From Funneliformis mosseae (Eukaryota; Glomeromycota; Glomeromycetes; Glomerales; Glomeraceae): DNA of 12,165 nucleotides. The notes under the pieces were generated by a model. That model was not told the DNA's origin. It did no database searches and saw only the letters and a list, made by a program, of their open reading frames with translations. Positions 1 to 7,790 of the stretch are shown piece after piece. Made by a program: the position numbers and the translations under genes. Position 1 is the first letter of the stretch. Every line of letters starts with the position of its first letter. The stretch is taken from the NCBI GenBank assembly GCA_910592005.1, contig CAJVPP010003250.1, forward strand, positions 1 to 12,165. Reading direction: 5' to 3'.

Positions 1-432
1 TTTTTCAACAAGGAGTTTATTCTTTTCTAACTCTTCTTTTAACTCAGTATTCCCTTTTTCTAAAATAGCATTCTTTTCTTCTAATTTCTTATTTTTGTCA
101 TAAATAAAATTAAAAGAATCGGCATTAGTTAGTGTTCACTCAGTAAAACTTTTAACAACATTTTCAAGAGTGAATTGATTGTTAAAAATAACTTTCTCAA
201 TTCCATTTTCTTTTTGAACATTGACTCAATTATCTTTGGGTCAAAAATGTTGTTCTAAGGTCATTAAAGTTCCAGCAATTTCTGGACTTTCATTTTCCTT
301 AACATTGTCAATAGTATTTCAAATTCTTAGTTTAAAATCATCTTCTTTGTTTTCTAATTGCTTTTTTAATGTTTTTATTTCATTTAATAGTTCTTTATTT
401 TCTTTTTGTTGTTCATTTATGATGTTTGTCAT
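1..432 (-). CDS. Coiled-coil protein of unknown function, TGA-as-Trp code, 3' end cut by window
   Basis: The start is ATG at 430-432 on the minus strand, reading towards position 1. In the standard code the frame stops at 319-321 (TGA). With TGA as Trp (code 4) it stays open for all 144 visible codons, and all four in-frame TGAs lie in plausible Trp contexts (LRIWN, HFWPKDNWVN, FTEWTLTN). There is no TGG. The protein starts with a hydrophilic coiled-coil stretch (about residues 5-35, rich in K, E, N and Q). A short globular segment with the three aromatic Trp motifs follows, then a second charged coiled coil (about 110-144) that continues off the edge. There is no signal peptide or membrane segment. 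I do not recognise the family. The frame also extends upstream to another ATG at 516, but the inverted partner supports 432. The code and AT bias point to a mollicute; a fungal mitochondrial origin is a weaker alternative. Confidence 0.72.
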
Positions 433-452
433 GATTTTCTTGTTTTTCTTTT
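1..452. repeat. Left arm of a ~452-bp inverted terminal repeat
   Basis: Read on the minus strand, this segment matches 11714-12165 read on the plus strand. I compared the two by eye from the shared ATG outward to the window edges. Over 432 bp there are 13 differences and no indels (97% identity), and all 13 are transitions. The outermost 60 bp are identical. Similarity fades a little upstream of the ATG, near 452, where the arms differ by a few bases and a 3-nt indel. Both arms run off the window at the same point, so the true outer ends are not seen. This may be the terminal repeat of an element, or two inverted copies of a multicopy gene at which an assembly stopped. Confidence 0.95.
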
Positions 453-582
453 TAATTAACGAAAAGACCTGCACAGAATTTAGCCAATTAGAATTTCCTT
501 CCATAACGTCGATCATTACAGGGTATTATCCCTGGTTGAATTTAGCCAATCAGAATTTCTTCTAGAATTTTTCATATATATA
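453..582. other. Junction segment: short direct repeats and a small hairpin between the left arm and the pogo element
   Basis: This 130-bp stretch has no gene. It holds a direct repeat at 476-497 and 538-559 (22 bp, one mismatch, core TTTAGCCAAT) and, between the copies, a perfect 5-bp inverted repeat around 519-534 (CAGGG...CCCTG). The decamer TCGATCATTA at 509-518 recurs just beyond the far end of the pogo element near 1372-1381. This is where code-4 sequence gives way to fungal-type sequence, so it is the left junction of the mosaic. No function is assigned. Confidence 0.6.
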
Positions 583-839
583 CACAGTGAGTCTCGATTT
601 AGCGGACCTCGATTTAGCGGATTTAGGGGTTTAACGGATAAATTTTCAAAACCATATATGTCACTTATAATAAAATTCTCTCGATATTACGGATAATGAT
701 GATCATTGCCTTTTTTGGATAGCCTAATTTTATAATAAGCGTATAATAAATAAAAGTAATGATGCATTATTAATATTAAATATTAACAACATTTAATCGA
801 ACATATTGTTAACTATTTCTTGGTAATGACACTTATATA

Positions 840-1231
840 ATGTCATTTTTTTTTTATTTCTTTAAATGCCGACGAATTTATCAAAATCTTGAATTCGAAG
901 AAGAAATGACGGAACAAGAAATTGTAAACATAGTGTTGGGGCAACCTGAAGTTGAAGATAATGGGGATATTGATAAGATAAGTGAGCCAATTGTAACAAA
1001 TACAGAAGCTATAAATGGTTTGGAAAATGTATACAACAAAAAGATTTAGAAGTTGATTCTCAAGTAATTATTGAAGTTAAAAAGAGAAAATTTCTTATAG
1101 AAGCACCCAAGAAGCAAAACAATGTCGCATTGATAAATTTATCAGTCGACAATGATATTATTATTATTATTATTATTATTATTTATTATCCGTTATATTT
1201 TGTTTTTTATATACAAAATTATTTTAAATAA
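840..1231 (+). pseudogene. Pogo/Tigger transposase, C-terminal remnant with frameshift
   Basis: The open frame 840-1049 reads FKCRRIYQNL, an acidic stretch, then TEQEIVNIVLGQPE and an acid-rich tail ending EAINGLENV. This resembles the end of pogo/Tigger transposases (CENP-B-like DDE family), where a 'FxKCGI' block is followed by 'EEIVxxV', a D/E-rich linker and a final helix. At about 1031 the sense frame moves by one shift and continues QQKDLEVDSQVIIEVKKRK to a TAA at 1229-1231, passing through an (ATT)9 microsatellite. The DNA-binding domains and the catalytic DDE core are missing, so it cannot be active. It lies wholly inside the pogo TIRs and is the residue left by internal deletion. Trp codons are absent, so the genetic code is not tested here. 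Confidence 0.7.
1157..1183. repeat. (ATT)9 microsatellite
   Basis: Nine perfect ATT units lie inside the pogo-derived element, near the end of the transposase remnant. This is probably ordinary replication slippage. Confidence 0.9.
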
Positions 1232-1364
1232 AAAAAATTTTTTTTGTATATACGCATTTAATTTGTATCACATGATTTGATCATAAGTTTCGATTTAGCG
1301 GATCTCTTGATTTAACGGATAAATTTTCTGGAAAAAAATATCCGTTAAATCGAGACTCACTGTG

Positions 1365-1625
1365 TATACCATCGATCATTATAACATTTAGTATTTCCAA
1401 ATTTAGTAAAATACTTGACTGAACTCACCAATAAAAATTTTTAAAATTGCACCATCAAAACAATTTGATATTAAAAAACAACAATTTATTTTTTTTAATA
1501 CATACATTATTTTACTCTCCATCCAGTTCTTGAATAATGGCATCACTTTTCGATTCGAACCTTTTTGAAGCTCTCCATCACCCAGGTAAGCTTCTATCCA
1601 GACTTTCATAATTAATTTTAAGCAG
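1365..1625. other. Upstream region of the spliced gene; 5' end of that gene unresolved
   Basis: The stretch is mostly AT-rich. A short plus-strand piece from ATG 1537 to 1585 encodes MASLFDSNLFEALHHP and is followed by a good donor (CCCAG then GTAAGC, 1586) and an acceptor (TTTTAAGCAG, 1625). Splicing those two would remove 40 nt, but the phase does not match the frame of the next exon and gives a stop. Another frame over 1538-1585 ends in phase but has a TAA upstream. So there may be a first exon here, damaged or starting elsewhere. The minus-strand open frame over 1403-1651 is taken as a shadow. Confidence 0.35.
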
Positions 1626-3908
1626 GAAGAAAAACTTAACTCTCTTTTCATAGACTACTGGAATCGCAACCCAAATTCATGGGGAAGTTTGAGTGATTGG
1701 GATATATACTATATCAATCATACACCTGGTAGCACAAAAATGAAAGCACATCGGTCACTTGGATTGGAACTTAAAGTTCTTCTAAAAAGGCTTTCAAAAA
1801 CAAGCTATGGTTATTATAAGACAATTGAATTACAAAAGCTCTTGAAGGTCAGCATTTTTATTCTAAATTGAAAGATTTTTCTTCAACCATTATTTTAGGG
1901 ACACCAATATCATGCACGCCCTGCAATTGCTAATTGAGTGACTTTGTCGCAGATGGCAAAATGTTTCTTTGCTTGAAGTGGGCAGAAAGCAAAATGTTCT
2001 TTGTTTTATAGGGCCTTCAGGCCCAATATGCTTGGTGGTTCCATTGATATTCGCCTATAATCGCACCCTGCAATTGCTAATTGAGCGACTTTGTCGCATA
2101 GGGCAAAATGTTTCTTTGCTTGAAGTTACAATTTGGGATTTTCAGATCTGGTTGTAACATGCATGGTTAGGCAAGCTACCAACCGCGATCATCTAATACA
2201 ACAATTATTTGCGCATACTCACAAATAACTGTGATATTTTTTTTGAAGGATTGTCATAACGATCCAGTGAATATAGAATTGTGGCAAGAACACTCTACAA
2301 AATTAGGAAGGCTAGCTGTTGAAAATCGAATGAACAAAGTATGACTTTATTACCATGGAAGACTCTGATATAACCTTTTCTTTAAATGGCTGCCATTAGC
2401 GTGAGATCTTAACTGTTGGAATACGTGCTGCAACTATTGCAGTGGCAACCGAGTTTCCCAAAGAAAAAACCAAGGAAGAAAAAATACAAGAGAAATTCTG
2501 GACAGTAGACGATTTTGATGATAACAAGGAGAATGATTATGAGCCAGATGACGCTGATGAAAAGATTGTCACAACATCAAACACATCCTTATGTAATCCA
2601 ACTGATGATGATGAATTCACTATGCAAGACATGGAATTGTTTACGCAACGGAAAGAACATTTTTTTTCTCTTACGCAAGTATTGACTATGTAGATATCAC
2701 TTAACTGTCACCTAATATATAGATTTGAGACCATGAAAAACGAGAAAAAATGGAAGCTCAAGACTGGGAAATACGTGGAAGACGTCTTGTATGATTTGGG
2801 AAAGAAATCTAAATTTCACAAGTGAGAGAGAGCCATGTTACATATAATGGTGCTTTTATTATGCATAATTGCTGACCGACCTAAATTTCATTCATATTCC
2901 AGCCTCGTCCATTCCTTTATTGTTGACCCTGAGGATAAATTTCTGCAATCGGGATTTACCACTGATGAACTTACAGAGATCTGCGAAACAATGACCGTGC
3001 AAGAAGCACCTCAAATAGAAGGTGAACTATTGGAATATATTGATACCTTTGCAAAGGTAAATTGTCAGGGTGTTGCCATTCCAAACCTCTAGAATTTTAT
3101 AACAGAAGTTAATTCTCTGTATATAGACCTCCACGAAAGACATACGTGAAGCGCTATATGCTTCTCACCCCAGACTTTGTCGTGATTATAATCCTCTCGT
3201 CGATTTCGCTTATGAACATGTGAGGACAACAGTTACTGATTGGTAAGTGACAAGAAAAGTTCTCGTAGCTCATATGTAATGTTAATAAATGAATATTATG
3301 TAGGGTCCGTTTGTTAGAAATGCAGCCAAACCCGCTTACACAACAAGATTTACCAGAAAGTTGGTTTCGGATTAATGTCTGGAGAACCGTCGACATTGCT
3401 TTCTCAGATACGCCTTTTGTATTTTTCGTTGGGTGAGTAAAAGAGTAACTATACATGATCGCCATCCATTACTTTATAATTAATTTTACTTTTCCTGAAA
3501 AAATGACAGAGGAGAAAAAGCAGGATTGGCAAGCACAGAAAGGAAAAACCGTGGTAGAACTTTGAATAATATACATCAAATGCAACGAAAGAAGATTGGA
3601 AAGAAAGGCGATGGTTACGTACGAACATTTGGCTCGAGGCCAATCGAATGGGCGGCATCTGAGGCTGGGTCTAAATGGGAGGGTGAGCAAGGCACAAAAC
3701 TCATAAAGGAACGTGGTTTGAGTTTGCCAAAAACTTTGAAAGACATCTTTATATCTCTTGCACGTAAGGTTAACTTTTCTGAAGAGAAGATACGCAAGAT
3801 TAATGTTCCAGGATTTGTTCATTCAGGTTTGCATTGTATAAATTGTACTTTCTGAATAAGACTTGATCGAAATTCTAACATTCAGGATTTTCGAAGGTGC
3901 CGTCTTAA
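1626..3908 (+). CDS. Multi-exon fungal gene, unnamed Mucoromycota family, possible PD-(D/E)XK-like core
   Basis: Nine exons are supported by splice sites and phase: 1626-1847, 2249-2338, 2400-2678, 2730-2821, 2903-3056, 3127-3242, 3304-3432, 3510-3826 and 3886-3908. Donors are GTNNGN-like (GTAAGT at 3243, GTGAGT at 3433) and acceptors TAG or CAG; introns are mostly 51-82 nt. All joins keep frame, giving about 474 residues with no stop, and all 11 Trp codons are TGG. The N-terminal part has SWGSLSDWDIYYINHTPG; the middle (exon 3) is acidic (DDFDDNKENDYEPDD). The C-terminal block starts LPESWFRINVWR and GLASTERKNRGRTL, then KKGDGYV, ASEAGSKWEGEQGTKL and LPKTLKDI. I recall this block from many uncharacterised Glomeromycotina and Mucorales proteins. 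The order D...EAG...GTK would suit a PD-(D/E)XK fold, but that is a guess. The true start is not found, and the last exon (GFSKVPS then TAA) may be a truncated end, since decayed coding-like sequence follows. The intron-exon structure argues for a fungal nuclear origin. Confidence 0.65.
1919..1979. repeat. 61-bp direct repeat, copy 1 (within intron 1)
   Basis: CCCTGCAATTGCTAATTGAG and what follows recur at 2066-2126, exactly 147 bp downstream, with a few substitutions. A shorter partial echo (GCAAAATGTTCTTTG) begins near 1989, so the unit may have duplicated more than once. It lies in the 401-nt first intron of the spliced gene, which is far longer than the other introns, so the duplication explains part of its length. 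Confidence 0.85.
2066..2126. repeat. 61-bp direct repeat, copy 2 (within intron 1)
   Basis: This is the partner of 1919-1979 at a 147-bp spacing, running from CCCTGCAATTGC to GCTTGAAGT. The differences cluster in the centre (GAGTGACT against GAGCGACT; CAGATGG against CATAGGG). The open frame across it (1969-2157) is taken as intronic and not a gene. Confidence 0.85.
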
Positions 3909-4144
3909 TTAAGACAAACCAACAGGAGGGACCGTCCCAAATAAGGAAAACGGTTACACAATTTAATAAAAAATTTTTTTATACACTTTACAGTACTTTT
4001 TTGAGGGGCTTGTGTAACCTAACTCTTTCATTAAACGTGATTAAATGCATTAAGCAAACTCGAAGCATTTTCACTGAGCTTTAATATATTTGTTTAATCC
4101 CCGCTAATCCCACACCCTTACATTACTATTCACCTACTTAAGAT
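3909..4144. other. Spacer with a decayed tail of the spliced gene
   Basis: After the TAA at 3906-3908, another frame reads DKPTGGTVPNKENGYTI around 3912-3965. This could be the original C-terminus of the spliced gene, lost by a frameshift or a changed splice site. The rest, to the ATG at 4145, is AT-rich with no recognisable signal. Confidence 0.3.
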
Positions 4145-6557
4145 ATGTCCGGGACAAGGCAATGTGTAGAATGCAAAACTACTAATTTGACCAAATTTCG
4201 TTCGCTAAAGGGAGAAAAGTGAAAAGAAGCCAAAAAAAATAACCTAGTGAAGATATCATGGAGGGAAGGTATTCTTTTATGTAACATATGCTATATAAGC
4301 TTTGTAGAAAATCCTCTAAAAAAAGGTTTCAAGCGAGTGAAAACCATGAACGAGAAGGAGGTAAGTACAAAGATTGATTTCGCTGGAGCCATCAAGTCGA
4401 TGGCAAAAATTCTTTACAATAGAGAACACTCCAAAAAAAGAAGAACCCATATATTCATTCGACGAAATGCGAAGAATATTTCAAGAAATTGAACCGGGTT
4501 TGAAGGATTTCTTTAACTAGCTTTATTCAGCAGTTCGGCCTTCTGAACGTAACAACCAAATGATGGATTGTATGAAGAAGATAATGTTGTTCATCTGCTA
4601 TTTACTTGCTTCGTTGAACAATACAAAAATTAACGCTTTCAAGTTTGATTTAGCATATTACCTAGATGCATCAGGAACAAGTAATGAAGGCTTGAATACT
4701 ATGGCGAATCTTGGGGTGATTACAACATCAAGAGCAGTCGATTGTAAAAAAAAAATAATGTCTGATGTATATGATGATTATGTAGAAAATGCTTTTGGAC
4801 AGTATTCAGAAAATGCTTTTGTGCTAAATGTCGACGACTACCACAATATTCATGTTTAACGGCAACCCAATACTACTGAAACTTCTCAGGCAACACACAT
4901 GGCAACAATTTTGGCGAATCCATGCTTTACATTAGCGATACCACATAATAAGACAATCAATCCAAGGTTTTTGGACAGTGAATTAATTTCAAGACATGTC
5001 GATAGGCGGTTTATCGTGAATCTCAGTGTTTTTTATTATGAACGCATACAGCATTATACAGGAGAATGTTCTGATGAAGAGTTGATAGATAGAATGACAA
5101 TATATAGCTATAACGATAGGATCGCAGAGAAAAAAAATGATCGCCATATACGTGATTCTATATTATTCAATTTTGTTGAAAGTAGCTTAAAAGGTACAGA
5201 TGGGTATATGAATGCACTCCAAATTGTATACAATCAAGAGCCGATGCAAGGTTATCTGTTCAATTATGTAATTCCCGTTGTTGTGGATTGGCCTGGTCAG
5301 TTTTTTATTCGCAAAGCCATTGCTCAGCGGGTTCTTGTTGAAAATGAAAACGTCCTGAAGTTTATAATGTCCTTTCTTCCTATAATGGGTCCTCTCCATG
5401 TGTCTTTGAATGCTCGAGAACTAGTATTTTTGAAGAATTCGCGTTTGTTTAACGATATATACAAAGGTATATTCGAAGGGCGTAAAGAGCTTGGTATGAA
5501 ACTACGGCCACAGAGAATTGACTTGATGTTACATGTTATGCGTATGGTGTGGTTCGATATAGCTGATGCCGTTTATTCAAAATTTGGCCATACATGCAAG
5601 AATATCGAATATATGTATTTAATTGATCTCTTCTCTAATTTAATTCCTCTCGTTCTTGATGTATACGTGGTTCATTATCGTGGAGGTGATTGGGCCATAT
5701 ATGAAGAGGCCTATGTAAGATGCTGGAGTGATCTTTTTCTTCAGTTTGATCGAAGGAATTATAAACGGGCTCCTTTAATGTTTTTTTCTGATGTTTTTTA
5801 TTGGATGGAGACTGGTCATCCGATGTTTAACATTATTATTAATCATCTTACTTCTCTGAGTGATAGTCCCGTAGAAATTGCTCACAGCATTATTCGAAGA
5901 CGTACAGCAAAATTTCATATAGTTCAACAGTTGTGAAAGGAAGCACATTTCATCTTCTAACAATGACATAACAATTTATTTCAACAGCATTTCGTAAATT
6001 CCGTGAAGTATCCGTATATACCAAAGCAGTTGCATACACTTTCTCAGAAGTATGCTATATGGATTTTAGAGGCATTTTCGAAGATATATCAAATGCGTAA
6101 CCACAATCCTTTGCTTGTCAAATCCTCGTCTGATGGTATTAACACATATAAACTTCCTTCTTTAGATTATGAAATTACGGATTGACACCTTCCAAGAGGC
6201 TTCGTTACTTCTAGAAAACCAAATATATTTGGTTTGTGTGATTTTGTGTACTGCGATCAGACCAACAACAATTTGAATAGAAGTGTTTTAGCTTATGGGC
6301 ATGGTTATCATAGCTATTGCCTTCAAAGATGTCAATTCAAGTGTTTAATATGTTTAGAATATCTTCAGAATAAAATTAAAAATAATATAAATGCATTGAT
6401 TACAAGTTTGATGAAAAGTTCAATTGAAAATGAACCCATCGATAAGAATATAGAAGATACAGGCGAGGATGATTTGAATGATGCAAAAGTAATAATAGAC
6501 AATTTAATAATAGATAATTTATTAGAATCTGCCAAAAAATCATTTTTAGAATTATAA
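4145..6557 (+). pseudogene. Decayed repetitive fungal transposase-like gene with N- and C-terminal zinc-binding motifs
   Basis: ATG 4145 opens with a CxxC (QCVECKTTN), paired with a second CxxC (LLCNICY). The core follows: ICYLLASLNNTKINAFKFDL, then LNVDDYHNIHV, the 345-codon open stretch 4899-5936 (VVDWPGQFFIRKA, GPLHVSLNARELVF, FGHTCKNIEY, FSDVFYWMETGHP), KYPYIPKQLHTL, and a RING-like end (CDFVYC...GHGYHSYC...CLIC). I recall this order from a large Rhizophagus repeat family, thought to be transposon-derived. DDYHN and DWPGQ could hold catalytic acids, but that is unproven. It is broken: TGA 4220, a frameshift near the A7 run 4433-4439, TAG 4518, TAA 4857, TGA 5934, then TAA and TGA between 5958 and 5966, and TGA 6183. 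In the final motif one expected Cys is Tyr (LAYGHGYH). GT...TTTCAACAG at 5933-5987 resembles an intron, but its 55 nt do not restore frame. The frame ends at TAA 6555-6557. The mix of stop codons shows real decay, not recoding; the five Trp codons I checked in the main block are TGG. Confidence 0.75.
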
Positions 6558-6736
6558 ATTTACTATTTTTACATAAAATTTTTTCATTTATATATTTGTA
6601 AATTTTCTTTATTGTAATTAATTAATCATTGAAATAAAATAAACTATACAAATGATCTTGAAACGTCTAAAAATGACCTAAAGATGATCTAAAACGATTT
6701 CGGAGAATTCAATTTTTAATTTAAATTTTAATTTAA
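6558..6736. other. AT-rich 3' flank of the pseudogene
   Basis: No gene is seen. It has T- and A-rich runs that could serve as a polyadenylation region. It also has a loosely repeated GATC(T)TxAAACG motif (near 6655-6666 and 6686-6697) and a palindromic TTAATTTAAATTTTAATTTAAAT stretch, split by the window lines near 6716-6739. Confidence 0.4.
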
Positions 6737-6829
6737 ATATCATATTATAATTATATTATCACGTTACATATCATATTATAATTATATTATCACGTTACAT
6801 ATCATATTATAATTATATTATCACGTTAC
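6737..6829. repeat. Tandem repeat, three identical 31-bp units
   Basis: Three exact head-to-tail copies (6737-6767, 6768-6798, 6799-6829) each end in TTATCACGTTAC. The units are AT-rich with an inner near-palindrome (ATATTATAATTATAT). Perfect identity between copies implies recent expansion. It could be a minisatellite or the core of an AT-rich MITE; no terminal repeats were found. Confidence 0.95.
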
Positions 6830-7167
6830 TCTTATATATAACGAAATCCTATTGGTCAAATAATATGTGATAATATCGAAATTTTACGATTTGATTGGTT
6901 AATTCTGTGTGACAAAATCGAAATTTTGTGTAACCAGAACGGTCTCTCCTGTTAGACAAACCTCGATTGTCCAAAGGGTATGCATGCCGATATATGAGGG
7001 AAGAATCACGTGAGATATATGCAGATATTACACAATTTAGTAATATGTTAAATGCTCTAGTCACCATCATTTACGCCAAGATAAAAAAGTCTCATATACT
7101 TGTTTTTACTTTTTAAATTTTACAAGTTGATTTTATTCTTCTCTTGTAGCTCAAAATTTTGCAAACA
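6830..7167. promoter_or_regulatory. Possible promoter-like intergenic stretch with two inverted CCAAT boxes
   Basis: ATTGG (CCAAT on the minus strand) occurs at 6851 and 6894, and a CACGTG core lies near 7007-7012. The block GATAATATCGAAATTTTACG recurs with changes as GACAAAATCGAAATTTTGTG about 40 bp later; the second copy is a near-palindrome (ACAAAAT...ATTTTGT). A pyrimidine-rich TTCTTCTCTTGTAG at about 7136-7149 resembles a splice acceptor just before the small ORF at 7168. None of this proves promoter activity. The minus-strand open frame over 6849-7070 has no recognisable content. Confidence 0.2.
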
Positions 7168-7302
7168 ATGAGGATTGTTAATGACGCGAAGATTAATGAC
7201 AATCTGAGCAGGTGGAAGAATCCACAAAAAGTTCAAAAAACCGATATTCCCGATTGTCATCACACACCCAAAAAAAGAAAACACAAAAATATAAGTTTTT
7301 GA
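7168..7302 (+). CDS. Possible small ORF or terminal exon, unknown
   Basis: The frame has 44 codons from ATG 7168 to TGA 7300-7302, with a basic lysine-rich tail (HHTPKKRKHKNISF). It stays open upstream to a CTTGTAG acceptor-like site, so it may be an exon instead of a complete gene. No family is recognised. Its composition is less AT-extreme than the flanks, which is the main reason to list it. It could equally be chance. Confidence 0.2.
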   Translation: MRIVNDAKINDNLSRWKNPQKVQKTDIPDCHHTPKKRKHKNISF

Positions 7303-7599
7303 TTATACTCAATGATTTCAGCCAGCTTTTATTGTATATGATATTGGTGTGCCAAGTCAAAAAAATAAAGATATATTTCTTGGAATAATGATATGTAAAT
7401 CAAACTTTTATTAGAACAATCCAATTTCCTTCAAGAGTTTCTGGATCTCCTCTATGAAGGAATTTATTATACTTTGATAGCCAAGATATATCAAGTTCTG
7501 ATCTTTTGGGTTAAAGATGGAAACTTGTATGAAATTCTAAAATTTCATGCGTTTTATGCAATGTTATTTTTTTTTTTTTCCAGAACATCGTATACATAT
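7303..7599. other. AT-rich stretch, nothing recognised
   Basis: There are only A/T runs and an open frame starting at 7474 whose content is poly-Phe and simple hydrophobic residues, judged a by-product of T-runs. Confidence 0.4.
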
Positions 7600-7790
7600 T
7601 TAAAAAAGGTGTCTAAATTTCAATATATTGCCTTCATTATCACTACAACTGCTTTCTTTGCTATTTTCTATCCTAATGCTTTCATCATCAATATCCTTAC
7701 ATCATGACTACCATCATTTTCATCATTTTCGTTTTCATTATTTCTATCAATGGCTGTATCATCTTTTTTTAACGACGTGAAATAAAAATC
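7600..7790 (-). pseudogene. Possible acidic low-complexity coding remnant
   Basis: On the minus strand, one frame over about 7703-7790 reads TAIDRNNENENDENDGSHD. After a shift, another over about 7600-7702 reads CKDIDDESIRIENSKESSC, followed by SDNEGNILKFRH and a TAA. The D/E/N/S-rich content resembles acidic tails of fungal transposon proteins, but no domain is visible and AT-rich sequence produces N/D/E codons easily. Listed as doubtful. Confidence 0.18.

Larger units (their letters stand above)
583..1364. mobile_element. Pogo/Tigger-like (Tc1/mariner) deletion derivative, complete with TIRs and TA target duplication
   Basis: The element starts CACAGTGAGTCTCGATTTA at 583 and ends with the inverse complement at 1364, with TA directly outside both ends (581-582 and 1365-1366). 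This is the insertion signature of the Tc1/mariner superfamily. The terminal repeats are about 24 bp with one mismatch (AGCGGA against AACGGA). Each end also carries subterminal copies of the CGATTTAGCGGA motif, twice on the left and again near 1291-1318, as possible transposase binding sites. At 782 bp it is far shorter than an autonomous element of about 2 kb, and keeps only the C-terminal part of a transposase. It would need a transposase supplied in trans. From memory, elements with this 'GTGAGTCTCGATTTA' end are common in Glomeromycotina genomes. Confidence 0.88.

Noticed and set aside
221..565. Plus-strand open frame of 114 codons in the left arm
   Set aside because: It is the antisense of the code-4 coiled-coil gene, with low-complexity Phe/Ser/Leu content expected from reversed Lys/Glu/Asn codons. 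The matching minus-strand frame 11694-11945 in the right arm is its twin shadow.
1545..1565. GGTTCGAATC on the minus strand, resembling a tRNA T-arm
   Set aside because: The flanking bases do not pair into a T-stem, and no acceptor or anticodon arm could be found.
3154..3822. Minus-strand open frames over the spliced gene (3154-3465, 3449-3658, 3469-3822, 3615-3797)
   Set aside because: They lie opposite well-supported exons with consistent intron phases and show no recognisable domain.
4220..4222. In-frame TGA of the 4145 pseudogene as further evidence for TGA-as-Trp
   Set aside because: The same gene has TAG 4518, TAA 4857 and a frameshift, and its other Trp codons are TGG, so ordinary decay explains it.
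5187..5969. Minus-strand open frames over the transposase-like pseudogene (5187-5399, 5775-5969)
   Set aside because: They are antisense to the long conserved plus-strand block and carry no independent signal.
6737..6829. CRISPR array
   Set aside because: The three 31-bp units are directly adjacent with no spacers between them.
7474..7707. Plus-strand 77-codon hydrophobic open frame
   Set aside because: It consists largely of Phe and Ile codons from T-runs, lacks any motif, and lies opposite an acidic reading that is itself doubtful.
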